Shown here: piece after piece, positions 7,643 to 16,441 of the stretch
Layout of the letters: every line of letters begins with the position of its first letter
How positions within the stretch are numbered: position 1 is the stretch's first letter
Assembly: GCF_900187975.1 (NCBI RefSeq)
Contig: NZ_FZPC01000035.1
Coordinates: 1 to 62,218, forward strand
From: Pseudomonas delhiensis
GTDB taxonomy: Bacteria; Pseudomonadota; Gammaproteobacteria; Pseudomonadales; Pseudomonadaceae
Direction: 5' to 3'
Length of the DNA: 62,218 nucleotides
Position numbers and translations under genes: made by a program
Notes under the pieces: generated by a model
What the model was told of the DNA's origin: nothing
Database searches by the model: none
What the model saw: only the letters and a program-made list of their open reading frames with translations

Positions 7643-7716
7643 TGGAGCGGGCGAAGGGAATCGAACCCTCGTCATGAGCTTGGGAAGCTCAGGTAATGCC
7701 ATTATACGACGCCCGC
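7643..7716 (-). tRNA. tRNA-Gly (anticodon TCC)
   Basis: A 74-nt cloverleaf can be drawn on the minus strand. The acceptor stem GCGGGCG/CGCCCGC is followed by T and an encoded CCA. The anticodon stem TGAGC/GCTCA encloses the loop TTCCCAA with anticodon TCC. The T-arm contains GGTTCGATT. It is a single tRNA with its own terminator. Confidence 0.95.
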
Positions 7717-7876
7717 TTGGGGGTGCCTTTTTACCAGAAGGCGCGGGCGGAGTGAAGCCTTGGTGCTTCAATTGGGGGCATTCGCCGATTCGGAGGCGGC
7801 GGGTGGTGCCAAATGCCAGCATCGGCGGTATCTTCCGCTCCCATCGATTTCCCCGGGTTGGGGGTGAGGCAGGTTC

Positions 7877-8440
7877 ATGGGCAATACCCTGGTGCGTGCG
7901 GCCGTGCTCGGCCTTTCCTTGCTGTGTTCGACGGCGGCGTTCGCGCGGGTCGAGGTTGCGCCGGTGCAGAACAAGTCGCTGGGGCTCACCCTGGCGGTGC
8001 GCATCACCGAGGACATCGCGCCGGGGGACTACGAGCGCCTGCTGCAGGGGCTGAAGCGCAACCCCGGCAAGTTCGCCCGCAAGATCGCCCTGCTCGACTC
8101 CATCGGCGGCAGCCTGGGCGAGGCCATCAAGATGGGCCGGCTGCTGCGCGAGGCCGGGTTCGACACCTGGGTGCCGCGCAACAGTGTGTGCCAGGGCACC
8201 TGCGTCTACCTGCTGGCCGCCGGGCATACGCGCCGGGTGCGCGGCTACGTTGGCCTGCACCGCCCCTATTTCCCCGGCGGCGATTCCTGGCTGGCCGACG
8301 GCGCCAGCCGCTACAGCCCGGCCGCCTACCTGCGCGAGATGGACGTGCCCACCGCCCTGCTGGACGACATGGCGGCCATCGAGCCAGGGCGCATGCGCGT
8401 GCTTTCCGCGCAGGACCTCGCGCGTTACCGGCTCGACTGA
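7877..8440 (+). CDS. Exported ClpP/crotonase-fold protein (COG3904-like)
   Basis: A 187-aa protein with a signal peptide ending near AFA (about residue 22). The mature part resembles the COG3904 group of periplasmic proteins with a ClpP/crotonase fold: LDSIGGSLGEAIKMGRLL near residues 75-92, then CQGTCVYLLAAG near 106-117, then VGLHRP. In serine-protease relatives the nucleophile sits in the segment that here reads CQGTC, where no serine is present. The protein may therefore be non-catalytic, or its two cysteines may form a disulphide. No operon partner. Function unknown. Confidence 0.6.
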   Translation: MGNTLVRAAVLGLSLLCSTAAFARVEVAPVQNKSLGLTLAVRITEDIAPGDYERLLQGLKRNPGKFARKIALLDSIGGSLGEAIKMGRLLREAGFDTWVPRNSVCQGTCVYLLAAGHTRRVRGYVGLHRPYFPGGDSWLADGASRYSPAAYLREMDVPTALLDDMAAIEPGRMRVLSAQDLARYRLD

Positions 8441-8656
8441 GCCACCTGGCACGACGGTACGCCTTGTAACAGGCGGTGCCGGAATTCCGTCGCCGCGCCC
8501 GCCAGCCCGATTTCCGCCCCTGACCTCCAGGCTAGAGCCGCCGCGGGCCGGCGGCCGGGCAATGGCCGGGAGCCATTATCGGGAATGGTTCTTGCTGTCG
8601 ATCCATGCGGAAGACCCAACTTACCGCACGGATAGAAGAAAATCGGAGCAACCTGC

Positions 8657-9757
8657 ATGTTCAAGACCTTCGGCAAGACCCTGCTCGCCGTGACTCTGGC
8701 GGGCGCTGTGGCTGGTATGGCGCAGGCGGACAACAAAGTGCTGCACGTTTACAACTGGTCCGACTACATCGCCCCTGACACGGTCGACAAGTTCACCAAG
8801 GCCACCGGCATCAAGGTCGTCTACGACGTCTACGACAGCAACGAGGTGCTGGAGGCCAAGCTGCTGGCCGGCAAGTCGGGCTACGACGTGGTGGTGCCGT
8901 CGAACAACTTCCTCGCCAAGCAGATCAAGGCCGGCGTCTACCAGCCGCTGGACCGTTCCAAGCTGCCGAACTGGAAGAACCTCAACCCGGACCTGATGAA
9001 GACCCTCGAGATCAGCGACCCGGGCAACAAGTTCGCCATCCCCTACATGTGGGGCACCATCGGCCTGGGCTACAACCCCGACAAGGTCAAGGCCGTGCTG
9101 GGCGACAACGCCCCGGTGGACTCCTGGGACCTGGTGTTCAAGCCCGAGAACATCCAGAAGCTGAAGCAGTGCGGCGTGAGCTTCCTCGACTCGCCCACCG
9201 AGATGCTGCCGGCGGCCCTGCACTACCTGGGCTACAAGCCCGACAGCAACGATCCGAAGGAAATCAAGGCGGCCACCGCGCTGTACCAGAAGATCCGCCC
9301 GTACATCACCTACTTCCACTCCTCCAAGTACATCTCCGACCTGGCCAACGGCAACATCTGCGTGGCCGTCGGCTACTCCGGCGACGTCTACCAGGCCAAG
9401 GCCCGCGCCGCCGAAGCGAAGAACAACGTCCACGTGCTCTACAACATTCCGAAGGAAGGCGCCGGCGCCTTCTTCGACACCGTGGGCATTCCGAAGGACG
9501 CCGAGAACCCCGAAGGCGCGCTGCAGTGGCTCAACTTCCTGCTCGAGCCGCAGGTCATCGCCGAGATCAGCAACGTCACCTCCTTCCCCAACGGCAACGC
9601 CGCGGCCACCCCGCTGGTGAACGAGGAAATCCGCAACGACCCGGGCATCTATCCGAAGGAAGAGGTGATGAAGAAGCTGTACGCCTTCCCGGACCTGCCG
9701 GCCAATACCCAGCGCCTGATGACCCGCAACTGGACCACCATCAAGACCGGCAAGTAA
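8657..9757 (+). CDS. spuD: Polyamine ABC transporter substrate-binding protein SpuD
   Basis: A 366-aa periplasmic binding protein with a signal peptide cleaved after AQA (about residue 24). Over nearly its full length it closely matches, from memory, SpuD of P. aeruginosa, the putrescine-preferring receptor: [13 protein letters not shown] at the mature N-terminus, [20 protein letters not shown], and [19 protein letters not shown]. The WSDY aromatic/acidic segment belongs to the polyamine pocket. In P. aeruginosa spuD lies in spuABCDEFGH with the permease and ATPase genes. Here it stands alone, closed by a terminator, with a diguanylate cyclase downstream, so the SpuEFGH partners must be encoded elsewhere. 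Confidence 0.85.
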   Translation: MFKTFGKTLLAVTLAGAVAGMAQADNKVLHVYNWSDYIAPDTVDKFTKATGIKVVYDVYDSNEVLEAKLLAGKSGYDVVVPSNNFLAKQIKAGVYQPLDRSKLPNWKNLNPDLMKTLEISDPGNKFAIPYMWGTIGLGYNPDKVKAVLGDNAPVDSWDLVFKPENIQKLKQCGVSFLDSPTEMLPAALHYLGYKPDSNDPKEIKAATALYQKIRPYITYFHSSKYISDLANGNICVAVGYSGDVYQAKARAAEAKNNVHVLYNIPKEGAGAFFDTVGIPKDAENPEGALQWLNFLLEPQVIAEISNVTSFPNGNAAATPLVNEEIRNDPGIYPKEEVMKKLYAFPDLPANTQRLMTRNWTTIKTGK

Positions 9758-9807
9758 GCCGCGCCTTGCGGAACACCTGACGCACCCATATGGTGCGCAA
9801 CAGACAG

Positions 9808-9844
9808 GCACGCCCCCTTTTCGCCCAGCGAGAGGGGGCGTGCC
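9808..9844 (+). terminator. Rho-independent terminator after spuD
   Basis: GGCACGCCCCCT (9808-9819) pairs with AGGGGGCGTGCC (9833-9844) around a loop of 13 nt, about 50 nt beyond the spuD stop. It marks spuD as a single transcription unit. The rest of the gap to the next gene (9845-10070) shows nothing I can support as a gene. Confidence 0.8.
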
Positions 9845-10070
9845 GCTTTGCGCTTCCCGCCCGGCGGCGCTGCCTTCCGTCGTCCGCGGGCTCGAATTCG
9901 ATCCGCACTCCAGGCATGATGGCCACAAGACATCACTGCATTTCACTGCGCAACGGAAGCCATCGGTCGGGCCGGGCAACCGCACCGCCATGGACCGAGG
10001 CGCCAGCGCGCCGGGCCGGCGCGTGCCCACCCCCGCCGTAGCGTCCCGGGGCGCCCCCAGGAGCCCAGGC

Positions 10071-11285
10071 ATGAGCGCCTACGCCGACACCACCCCGCCG
10101 CTGCCCGAGCGCCCCGCCGAGGACTACCTCGCCGAGCGCGTCGCCACGCTGTTCTCCACCAGCCCGTCCACCGCGGTGGGCAACGTGTTCTCCGGCACCA
10201 TGGTGTTCGGCGTCTACCATGCCAGCGCGCCCCTGCCCGGGCGCTGCCTGTGGCTCGCCGTGCTGGTGTTGCTGATGAGCGTGCGCCTGGGCCTGGTGTA
10301 CGCCTGGCGGCGCGACCCGCAGCGCCTGGCGCCGCATACCTGGGCGCGCCTGACCATGCTGCAGTGCGGCGCGGTGGGGCTGGCCTGGGGCATCGGCGCC
10401 ACCTGGCTGATGAGCTACGGCACGCCCTACGAGGACGTGATCTACGGCTGCATCGCCCTGGCCTCGGTGATGGTGGCCATGAGCAACGTGTCCTACTGGC
10501 CGGCGCACCTGGCCTTCCACGTGCCCATGTTCCTCTTCCTGGGCATCGCCTATTTCCACGACCCCGAACCCCAGGCGACCTTCCTGGCGGTCTCCGCCTG
10601 GGTGGTCTGCCCGTTCATCGCGGAGATGGGCCGGCGCCTGCAGATCCGCTTCAACGAGGCGCTCAAGCTGGCCTGGGAACACCAGGTGCTGGCGCACAAG
10701 TATGCGTTGGCCAACCAGGAGCTGGCGGTGCTCAGCCGCACCGACGACCTCACCCGCATCGCCAACAAGCGCCACCTGGACGAGACGCTCAAGCGCGAAT
10801 GGCACCGCTGCGCCCGGCACGCCGAGCCGCTGAGCGTGCTGATGCTGGATATCGACCACTTCAAGCTCTACAACGACGGCTACGGCCACCTCGCCGGCGA
10901 CGTCGGCATCCGCCGCGTGGCCGAGGCCATTCGCAATAACGTGCGCGAGCACTGCGATTTCGTCGCCCGCTTCGGCGGCGAGGAGTTCACCGTGGTCATG
11001 CCCGGCGCCGACCTGGCCACCGCCTGCGCCATCGGCGAGCGCATCCGCGCCGCCGTCGAGGCCCTGCAACTGCCCCACGCCTGGGCCGCCCGCGGCCACC
11101 TGACGGTGAGCATCGGCGTGGCCTCCACCGCCCAGGGCCCGGTGGCCAGCCAGGAAGCCCTGGTGGGCAACGCCGACGTGGCCCTGTACGCCGCCAAGCA
11201 TGGCGGGCGCAACCGGGTGGAAGCCTTCAGCGGTGACCCGGCCAAGGCGCCGCTGCCGCCGGGCCAACCCTGCCTGCCCAACTGA
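10071..11285 (+). CDS. Membrane-bound diguanylate cyclase (GGDEF)
   Basis: A 404-aa protein with a hydrophobic N-terminal sensor of about five or six transmembrane helices (about residues 45-200), a short coiled linker, and a GGDEF domain (about 230-390). The catalytic motif is RFGGEEFT near residue 301; LMLDIDHFKLYND is the metal and substrate-binding segment. Such enzymes make cyclic di-GMP from two GTP. The residue that should begin the inhibitory RxxD site five positions before the motif is Glu instead of Arg (EHCD), so product feedback may be lost. Start at ATG 10071, with AGGAG at 10059-10063; the frame is open further upstream but has no good ribosome-binding site. The gene stands alone between spuD and spuA. 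Confidence 0.85.
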   Translation: MSAYADTTPPLPERPAEDYLAERVATLFSTSPSTAVGNVFSGTMVFGVYHASAPLPGRCLWLAVLVLLMSVRLGLVYAWRRDPQRLAPHTWARLTMLQCGAVGLAWGIGATWLMSYGTPYEDVIYGCIALASVMVAMSNVSYWPAHLAFHVPMFLFLGIAYFHDPEPQATFLAVSAWVVCPFIAEMGRRLQIRFNEALKLAWEHQVLAHKYALANQELAVLSRTDDLTRIANKRHLDETLKREWHRCARHAEPLSVLMLDIDHFKLYNDGYGHLAGDVGIRRVAEAIRNNVREHCDFVARFGGEEFTVVMPGADLATACAIGERIRAAVEALQLPHAWAARGHLTVSIGVASTAQGPVASQEALVGNADVALYAAKHGGRNRVEAFSGDPAKAPLPPGQPCLPN

Positions 11286-11675
11286 CGCCCCCTGCGCACA
11301 AGGCTGCAAACGCAGCGCCCGCTCAAGGGTGCAGCTGGCGTGCGCGTGGCGAGCGCCCGTGAAAATGTTCAGTATAATTTTCACGAAAGCGCCGATTGCG
11401 TAAAAAATATTGGACCGATATTTATCGAATTAACTTAAAAACACTTTAAAAACATATAGTTAAAAACGAAACCGCCATACATTTCGGCCATTATTTTTGA
11501 CGATCGAAAGCGAAATTGTTTGACATATTTTACGGCTCTGGCAGGCTGGTGGGCAGGCTTCGACCGTTTGCGGGCGCCTCCAGCCCCGCCGCGGCAGTGC
11601 TCGGAGCCCCAGGTAGCGCCCCTCCCGGCCGCGCCTGCACATAAACGACAGGCCGAGCCTGTCCCAAGGTGACAT
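11286..11675 (+). promoter_or_regulatory. Long AT-rich leader/promoter region of spuA
   Basis: About 390 bp without a gene. The segment 11355-11540 is far richer in A and T than anything else in the window. It contains the inverted repeat GTGAAAAT (11359-11366) / ATTTTCAC (11377-11384) with a consensus TATAAT (11373-11378) between and partly under the arms, suggesting a repressor site on a -10 box. No good -35 was found for it. A TTGACA occurs at 11520-11525 without a matching -10. Confidence 0.4.
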
Positions 11676-12485
11676 ATGTCCAACAGCAACATTGGCAATA
11701 ACAATCAGAAACTCCGCAAGCCCGTCGTCCTGATGTCCATGGGCGCCCAGGAACGCAAGGGCCACGACTATCAGGTGATGACCCACAAGTACATCACCCC
11801 GATCACCGATATCGCCGGTTGCGTGCCGGTCCTGGTGCCGACCTGCTGCGGCACCGACGATCTCGAGCAGTACCTCGACATGGCCGACGGCGTCTACCTC
11901 ACCGGTGCCGGCAGCAACATCGACCCGGCCCTCTACGGCCAGGAAAACGAAACCCCCGGCAAGGCCCAGGACAAGCAGCGCGACCTTTTCGACCTGCCCC
12001 TGGTCAAGGCCGCCATCGCCCGTGGCCTGCCGATCTTCGGCATCTGCCGCGGCATGCAGGAAATCAACGTCGCGCTGGGCGGCGACATGTACCAGAAGGT
12101 CTACGCCGAGCCCGGCTTCAACGACCATCGGGAAAACCCCGAAGACCCGGTCGAGGTGCAGTACGCCCCGGCGCACAGCGTGCGCGTGGCGCCGAACACC
12201 TGGCTGCACAAGCTGCTGCAGGCCGACTCGATCCAGGTCAACTCGCTGCACGGCCAGGGCCTGAAGACCCTCGGCAAGGGCCTGGAGGCCATCGCCCACG
12301 CCGAAGACGGCCTGGTCGAGGCGGTCCACGCGCCAAGCCTGTCGCCCTTCCTCTTCGCGGTGCAGTGGCACCCGGAATGGCAGGCGCTGAAGAACCCCGA
12401 TTCGGTGAAGATCTTCCAGGCCTTCGGCGACGCGTGCCGCCAGCAGGTCAAGAAGAAGCAGGCCCGCTACGGCAACGCTGCCTGA
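11676..12485 (+). CDS. spuA: Gamma-glutamyl-GABA hydrolase / class I glutamine amidotransferase SpuA
   Basis: A 269-aa class I amidotransferase of the PuuD/SpuA group, the enzyme that releases GABA from gamma-glutamyl-GABA in the glutamylated putrescine pathway. The nucleophile is in FGICRGMQE (about residues 118-126) and the catalytic His in VQWHPEWQ near residue 230; both are intact, and the length is usual. AAGGTG precedes the start. In P. aeruginosa spuA is followed by spuB and spuC (gamma-glutamyl ligase and aminotransferase). Here a terminator follows at once and neither gene is nearby. Confidence 0.88.
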   Translation: MSNSNIGNNNQKLRKPVVLMSMGAQERKGHDYQVMTHKYITPITDIAGCVPVLVPTCCGTDDLEQYLDMADGVYLTGAGSNIDPALYGQENETPGKAQDKQRDLFDLPLVKAAIARGLPIFGICRGMQEINVALGGDMYQKVYAEPGFNDHRENPEDPVEVQYAPAHSVRVAPNTWLHKLLQADSIQVNSLHGQGLKTLGKGLEAIAHAEDGLVEAVHAPSLSPFLFAVQWHPEWQALKNPDSVKIFQAFGDACRQQVKKKQARYGNAA

Positions 12486-12508
12486 GCGGGTAGCGCCAGG
12501 CGGTGATG

Positions 12509-12545
12509 AAAAAGCCGCTCCTCCCTGACGGAGGAGCGGCTTTTT
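12509..12545 (+). terminator. Rho-independent terminator after spuA
   Basis: AAAAAGCCGCTCCTCC (12509-12524) pairs with GGAGGAGCGGCTTTTT (12530-12545) across a 5-nt loop. A T run continues downstream. It is a strong, nearly symmetric terminator 24 nt after the spuA stop. Confidence 0.92.
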
Positions 12546-12584
12546 CGTTTGTGGGCGTTCGTGCCACTGCTGGGGCTGGCGGGG

Positions 12585-12960
12585 CCTGCGGGTCCAATCG
12601 CGGACGGAGTCCTACGTTGCAGGCGAGCACGGCTTCTCGTAGGAGCGAGCCTGCTCGCGAATGGAGTCTGCCGGTGGCGTAGGTGCCAGGCTCAAGAGCC
12701 CCCTCTCCCCAACCCTCTCCCGCAAGCGGGAGAGGGGGCTGTCCTGAGCGGCCTGGAAGTCAGGCATCATCCTTCCCCCTCGTCATTCCCGTGAACGCGA
12801 GGATAGGTAGGCGTTCCAGGATGACCCCGGGTTCCCCGCTCGCTCCAAACGGCCCCCTCTCCCTCTGGGAGAGGGCTGGGGTGAGGGAACCGGAGTCAAC
12901 CGAATACACCGCAGCCGCCAGGAAGTACCATTCGCGAGCAAGCTCGCGCCTACACCCTCA
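12585..12960. repeat. Extragenic repeat cluster
   Basis: This contains CCTACGTTGCAGGCGAGCAC followed by GGCTT, also found at the end of the aminotransferase gene near 2152. It also holds GTAGGAGCGAGCCTGCTCGC (from 12639), a CCCTCTCCC...AACCCTCTCCCGCAAGCGGGAGAGGG unit (about 12702-12739, arms CTCTCCCGC/GCGGGAGAG), a TCATTCCCGTGAACGCG unit near 12782, another CCCTCTCCCTCTGGGAGAGG unit (about 12853-12873) and TTCGCGAGCAAGCTCGC (about 12931-12947). No gene was found in 12546-12963. Confidence 0.8.
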
Positions 12961-12963
12961 TCA

Positions 12964-13365
12964 TCACTGCGACGTCCCCGCCGCCGGGAACACCCGCTGG
13001 ATCCGCTCGGCCAGCGCCAATGCCCGCTCGCTCTTGGTGAACAGCAGCAGGTAGTCATGGTCGGACTTGGCCGCCGGGGCGATGCGGTATTCCAGCGGCC
13101 CCTGCACCACCTGCTGGCCCACCGGCACGCGGAAGGTGGCCACGCATTCGAGCACGCCGCTGTCCGGGTCCTTCTCGAGGATGGCCGCGTCGCGCAGCTC
13201 CACGTCCTTGAGCAGGTCGCCGCGGCCGGCCAGCGGGCCGTCGGTGAAGACCTTCACCAACTGGTCGCGCATGTCCTTGCTGGCGCACACCTCCGCTTCC
13301 TTGCTACCGCAGGCGCCGAGCAGCACGGCGACACCGATCATTGGCAACAGCTTGTAGTTCATCAT
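12964..13365 (-). CDS. Predicted lipoprotein, function unknown
   Basis: A 133-aa protein with a lipoprotein signal peptide: LLGAC lipobox near residue 19, with Gly then Ser after the cysteine, so outer-membrane sorting is likely. The mature part is small, mixed alpha/beta, with two further cysteines (EVCASKD and VLECVATF) that could form a disulphide. I do not recognise a family. Two consecutive ATGs (13365 and 13362) are both possible starts. It stands alone, on the same strand as and downstream of the DMT transporter (60 nt). Confidence 0.6.
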   Translation of the reverse strand: MMNYKLLPMIGVAVLLGACGSKEAEVCASKDMRDQLVKVFTDGPLAGRGDLLKDVELRDAAILEKDPDSGVLECVATFRVPVGQQVVQGPLEYRIAPAAKSDHDYLLLFTKSERALALAERIQRVFPAAGTSQ

Positions 13366-13425
13366 TCACCCATGGCGAGACTTGGTGCGAGTTGGAGTCG
13401 CCACAAGGGGAAAAATTCCCATGCC

Positions 13426-14346
13426 TCAGTGTTTTCCGTAATCCGTCCCATGCAACGCGAAGCGCGCGGCCAGCCGCCGCGGCAGCCCCCAGTTCCGCTG
13501 CATGCCCGCCGCGGCCAGAAGGATGGCCGCCACGCCCAGCCACTGCGCCAGGCCCAGGCGGTGGCCGAATACCACCCAGTCCACCAGGATCGCCGCCACC
13601 GGGTAGATGAACGACAGCACGCCGGTCAGCGCCGTCGGCAGCTTCTGGATGGCGCCGTAGAGCAGCACGTACATCAGCCCGGTGTGGAGGATGCCGAGGG
13701 TGGCCAGGCAGGCCCAGGCCGACGGCTGCTGCGGCAGCGCCGAAAGGTTGGCCAGGGGCGCCAGCAGCAGCACGCCGCTGCACACCTGCACCAGCGCGAT
13801 CAGGTGCGGCGGCACCGCCTGCAGGCGCTTGACGATCAGCGCGGCGAAGGCATACAGCAGCGCCGCGCCCAGGGCCAGGGCGATGCCCGCCAGGTAGTCG
13901 CTGCCCGGCCCGCCGCTGCCGTGGGCGCCGACGATGGCCAGCATGCCGGCGAAGCTCAGCGCCAGCCAGCCGAGCTTGCGCGCGCTGAGCTTCTCGCCGA
14001 GGAACACCGCGGCCAGCAGCACCAGCATGAAGGGCTGGGTGTTGTACACCGCGGTGCCGATGGCGATGGATGCCCGTGAGTAGGAGGCGAACAGCAGCAC
14101 CCAGTTGCCGACGATGGCCACCCCGCTGAGCAGCGCCAGGCCGAAGGCGGACAGGCTCAGCACGCCCGGGCGCAGCAGGCCGAGCAGGGCGCAGGCCAGC
14201 AGCAGGGTGGCGGCGCCGAACACGCAGCGCCAGAACACCACGTCCAGCACCGGCTGGCCGGACACCAGCACCAACCAGCCGATGGTGCCGCAGATCAGCA
14301 TGGCCGCGGTCATCTCCAGGGTGCCGCGCTGAATGGACTTGTCCAT
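13426..14346 (-). CDS. DMT-superfamily (EamA) transporter
   Basis: A 306-aa inner-membrane protein of about ten helices formed by two EamA repeats. Landmarks are CGTIGWLVLVSGQP in helix 1, FWRCVFGA in helix 2 and GEKLSARKLGWLALSFAG at the end of the first repeat. These carriers export amino acids or metabolites. Start at ATG 14346 with a strong AGGAGG site. It is divergent from an Lrp/AsnC regulator 133 bp away, a common pairing for amino-acid exporters, so the Lrp-type protein probably controls it. The substrate is unknown. Confidence 0.85.
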   Translation of the reverse strand: MDKSIQRGTLEMTAAMLICGTIGWLVLVSGQPVLDVVFWRCVFGAATLLLACALLGLLRPGVLSLSAFGLALLSGVAIVGNWVLLFASYSRASIAIGTAVYNTQPFMLVLLAAVFLGEKLSARKLGWLALSFAGMLAIVGAHGSGGPGSDYLAGIALALGAALLYAFAALIVKRLQAVPPHLIALVQVCSGVLLLAPLANLSALPQQPSAWACLATLGILHTGLMYVLLYGAIQKLPTALTGVLSFIYPVAAILVDWVVFGHRLGLAQWLGVAAILLAAAGMQRNWGLPRRLAARFALHGTDYGKH

Positions 14347-14479
14347 GGGGTTCCTCCTGCAAGGTGTGCCTACAGCATGACAAGGCATCACCCCGCCCTT
14401 CCATCGCAAACCGAAGGCACAATCGGAATGCCGCCTTTACTATCAAGGCATTCACCCGCAATCACCTAACGAGCCGACC

Positions 14480-14917
14480 ATGACCGACGAAATCGACCAG
14501 CTGCTGATCGCCGCCCTGATGGAAGACTCGCGCCTCTCGCTCAAGGCCCTGGCCCAGGTCAGCGGGCTGTCCGCCCCCAGCGTCGGCGAACGCCTGCGCA
14601 AGCTGGAGGAACGCGGGGTGATCCGCGGCTACACCCTGGAGGTGGAGCCGAAGGCCTTCGGCTACCTGCTGCAGGCCATCGTCCGCGTGCGCCCCCTGCC
14701 CGGCCGGCTGCACGAGGTGGAACGGCAGATCCAGGCCATCCCCGAGTTCACCGAGTGCGACAAGATCACCGGCGACGACTGCTTCGTCGCCCGCCTGTGC
14801 GTGCGCGACATGGAACAGCTGGACACCCTGCTCGACCGCCTCAACGCCTACGCCGAGACCAGCACCGCCATCGTCAAGAAGACCCCGGTCAAGCGCCGCC
14901 TGCCGCCCATGGCCTGA
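14480..14917 (+). CDS. Lrp/AsnC-family transcriptional regulator
   Basis: A 145-aa protein with an N-terminal helix-turn-helix (LKALAQVSGLSAPSVGERLR, about residues 20-39) and a C-terminal RAM/AsnC ligand-binding domain (about 65-135; GDDCFVARLCVRDMEQL). Members form octamers that sense amino acids. It is divergent from the DMT transporter and probably regulates it and itself from the 133-bp intergenic region. Confidence 0.88.
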   Translation: MTDEIDQLLIAALMEDSRLSLKALAQVSGLSAPSVGERLRKLEERGVIRGYTLEVEPKAFGYLLQAIVRVRPLPGRLHEVERQIQAIPEFTECDKITGDDCFVARLCVRDMEQLDTLLDRLNAYAETSTAIVKKTPVKRRLPPMA

Positions 14918-15055
14918 CGCGGCGGCGGCAGCAATAGGCAAGAATCCGGCAGCATCGAGCGCCGTTCTTCCGGGGCACGGCGCCCATACTGGTGGCGTCC
15001 GCCGCTGCGCAAGGCAGCGGCAGCTTCCCCTGCCCTTTCCCGAGGATTGCTCGCC

Positions 15056-16096
15056 ATGCGCTACAGAAAGTTCGGCAACACCGGTCTGTTCGTCTCGGAA
15101 CTCTGCCTGGGCACCATGACCTTCGGCGGCGAAGGCCAGCTCTGGAGCCAGATCGGCAAGCTGCAGCAGGCCGAGGCCGAGCAGCTGGTCGGCGCGGCCC
15201 TGGCGGCCGGCATCAACTTCATCGACACCGCCGACGTGTATTCCGAAGGCCGCTCCGAGGTCATCACCGGCCAGGCCCTGAAGAACCTCGGCGTGCCCCG
15301 CGAGGACGTGGTGATCGCCACCAAGGTATTCGGCGAGACCGGCACCCGCGGCGCCAACTCCCGCGGCCTGTCGCGCTACCACATCGCCGGCGGCGTGCAG
15401 GCCAGCCTGGAGCGCCTGCAGCTGGACCACATCGACCTCTACCAGGTGCACGGCTTCGACCCGGCCACCCCGGTGGAAGAGACCCTGCGCGCCCTCGACG
15501 ACCTGGTGCGCCAGGGCCTGGTGCGCTACGTCGGCGTCTCCAACTGGGCGGCCTGGCAGATCATGAAGGCCCTGGGCACGTCCGAGCGCCTGGGCCTGGC
15601 CCGCTTCGACTCGCTGCAGGCCTACTACAGCATCGCCGGGCGCGACCTGGAGCGCGAACTGGTGCCGCTGCTGCGCAGCGAGAAGGTCGGCCTGATGGTC
15701 TGGAGCCCATTGGCCGGCGGCCTGCTCAGCGGCAAGTACGGCCGCGACCAGCAAGCCGAGGCCGGCAGCCGGCGCACCCAGTTCGACTTCCCGCCGGTGA
15801 ACCGCGAGCGCGCCTATGACTGCATCGACGCCATGCGCGGCATCGCCGGGGCCAAGGGCGTGTCGGTGGCGCAGGTGGCCCTGGCCTGGCTGCTGCACCA
15901 GGAGGTGGTGACCAGCGTGATCATCGGCGCCAAGCGCCTGGAGCAACTGGAGGACAACATCGCCGCCACCCGCGTCGAGCTGAGCGCCGATGAACTGGCC
16001 ACCCTCGACCAGGCCAGCGCGCTGCCGGCCGAGTACCCCGGCTGGATGCTCGAGCGCCAGGGCGAGTACCGCCGCGGCCAGTTGGCCGAGCGCTAA
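15056..16096 (+). CDS. Aldo/keto reductase
   Basis: A 346-aa NADPH-dependent oxidoreductase with an (alpha/beta)8 barrel. The catalytic tetrad can be placed as Asp and Tyr in [11 protein letters not shown] (about residues 54-64), Lys in IATK and His in LYQVHGFD. It belongs to the YajO/Tas/AKR11-13 type group acting on carbonyl compounds; the natural substrate is unknown. Start at ATG 15056 with GAGGA at 15042-15046; an in-frame TTG at 15047 is less likely. It is monocistronic. Confidence 0.88.
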   Translation: MRYRKFGNTGLFVSELCLGTMTFGGEGQLWSQIGKLQQAEAEQLVGAALAAGINFIDTADVYSEGRSEVITGQALKNLGVPREDVVIATKVFGETGTRGANSRGLSRYHIAGGVQASLERLQLDHIDLYQVHGFDPATPVEETLRALDDLVRQGLVRYVGVSNWAAWQIMKALGTSERLGLARFDSLQAYYSIAGRDLERELVPLLRSEKVGLMVWSPLAGGLLSGKYGRDQQAEAGSRRTQFDFPPVNRERAYDCIDAMRGIAGAKGVSVAQVALAWLLHQEVVTSVIIGAKRLEQLEDNIAATRVELSADELATLDQASALPAEYPGWMLERQGEYRRGQLAER

Positions 16097-16114
16097 GCAG
16101 GCAAGCATGGCTTC

Positions 16115-16240
16115 TCGTAGGATGGGTGGAGCGCAGCGATACCCATCGCCACGACCGCATGGGTTTCGCAAAAACTCAACCCATCCTGCGAAAGCCACCT
16201 CACGCCTCCTGTAGGAGCGCGCCCTGCGCGCGATTCGCAG
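16115..16240. repeat. Extragenic repeats
   Basis: A CTCGTAGGATGGGTGGAGCG unit carries inverted ATGGGT / ACCCAT arms (GATACCCATCG near 16138 and GCATGGGTTTCG near 16158). A TGTAGGAGCGCGCCCTGCGC palindrome starts near 16211. The first type is a common Pseudomonas intergenic repeat. Confidence 0.65.
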
Positions 16241-16309
16241 CCTCCGCCCCGGCTTTCCAGGCGCGGGCGAAACCGGCAAGCTCGCGGCTCCCCTCCAGGA
16301 GCCGCGAGC

Positions 16310-16441
16310 ATGTCCATCCCAGCCTACCCCGCCCTCATCGGAGAGCATGCCGAACTCCTGCCCCTGGCCCGCGACCAGGCTGGCGAACTCCTCGCCGCGG
16401 CCGCCGACGGCGAGCCAAGGTCATTGCCCGCAGCAATCTAG
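16310..16441 (+). pseudogene. N-terminal remnant of a GNAT acetyltransferase
   Basis: A 43-codon reading frame starting at ATG 16310 (GGAG upstream). It reads like the beginning of the RimJ/RimL-type GNAT proteins: GEHAELLPLARDQAGELLAA, then AAADGE, exactly the point at which relatives continue with LW...Y. Here the similarity stops and the frame ends at TAG after about nine unrelated residues. The remaining ~150 residues of the enzyme are missing. This is a truncated, non-functional gene fragment between repeats. Confidence 0.6.

Noticed and set aside
8445..8470. Sigma-54 promoter in front of spuD (TGGCACGACGGTACGC)
   Set aside because: The invariant GG and GC are separated by 11 nt, not 10, so it does not fit the -24/-12 spacing.
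12585..12960. CRISPR-like array
   Set aside because: The repeats are palindromes of different families with irregular spacing and no uniform spacers, and there are no cas genes. They are REP-type extragenic repeats.
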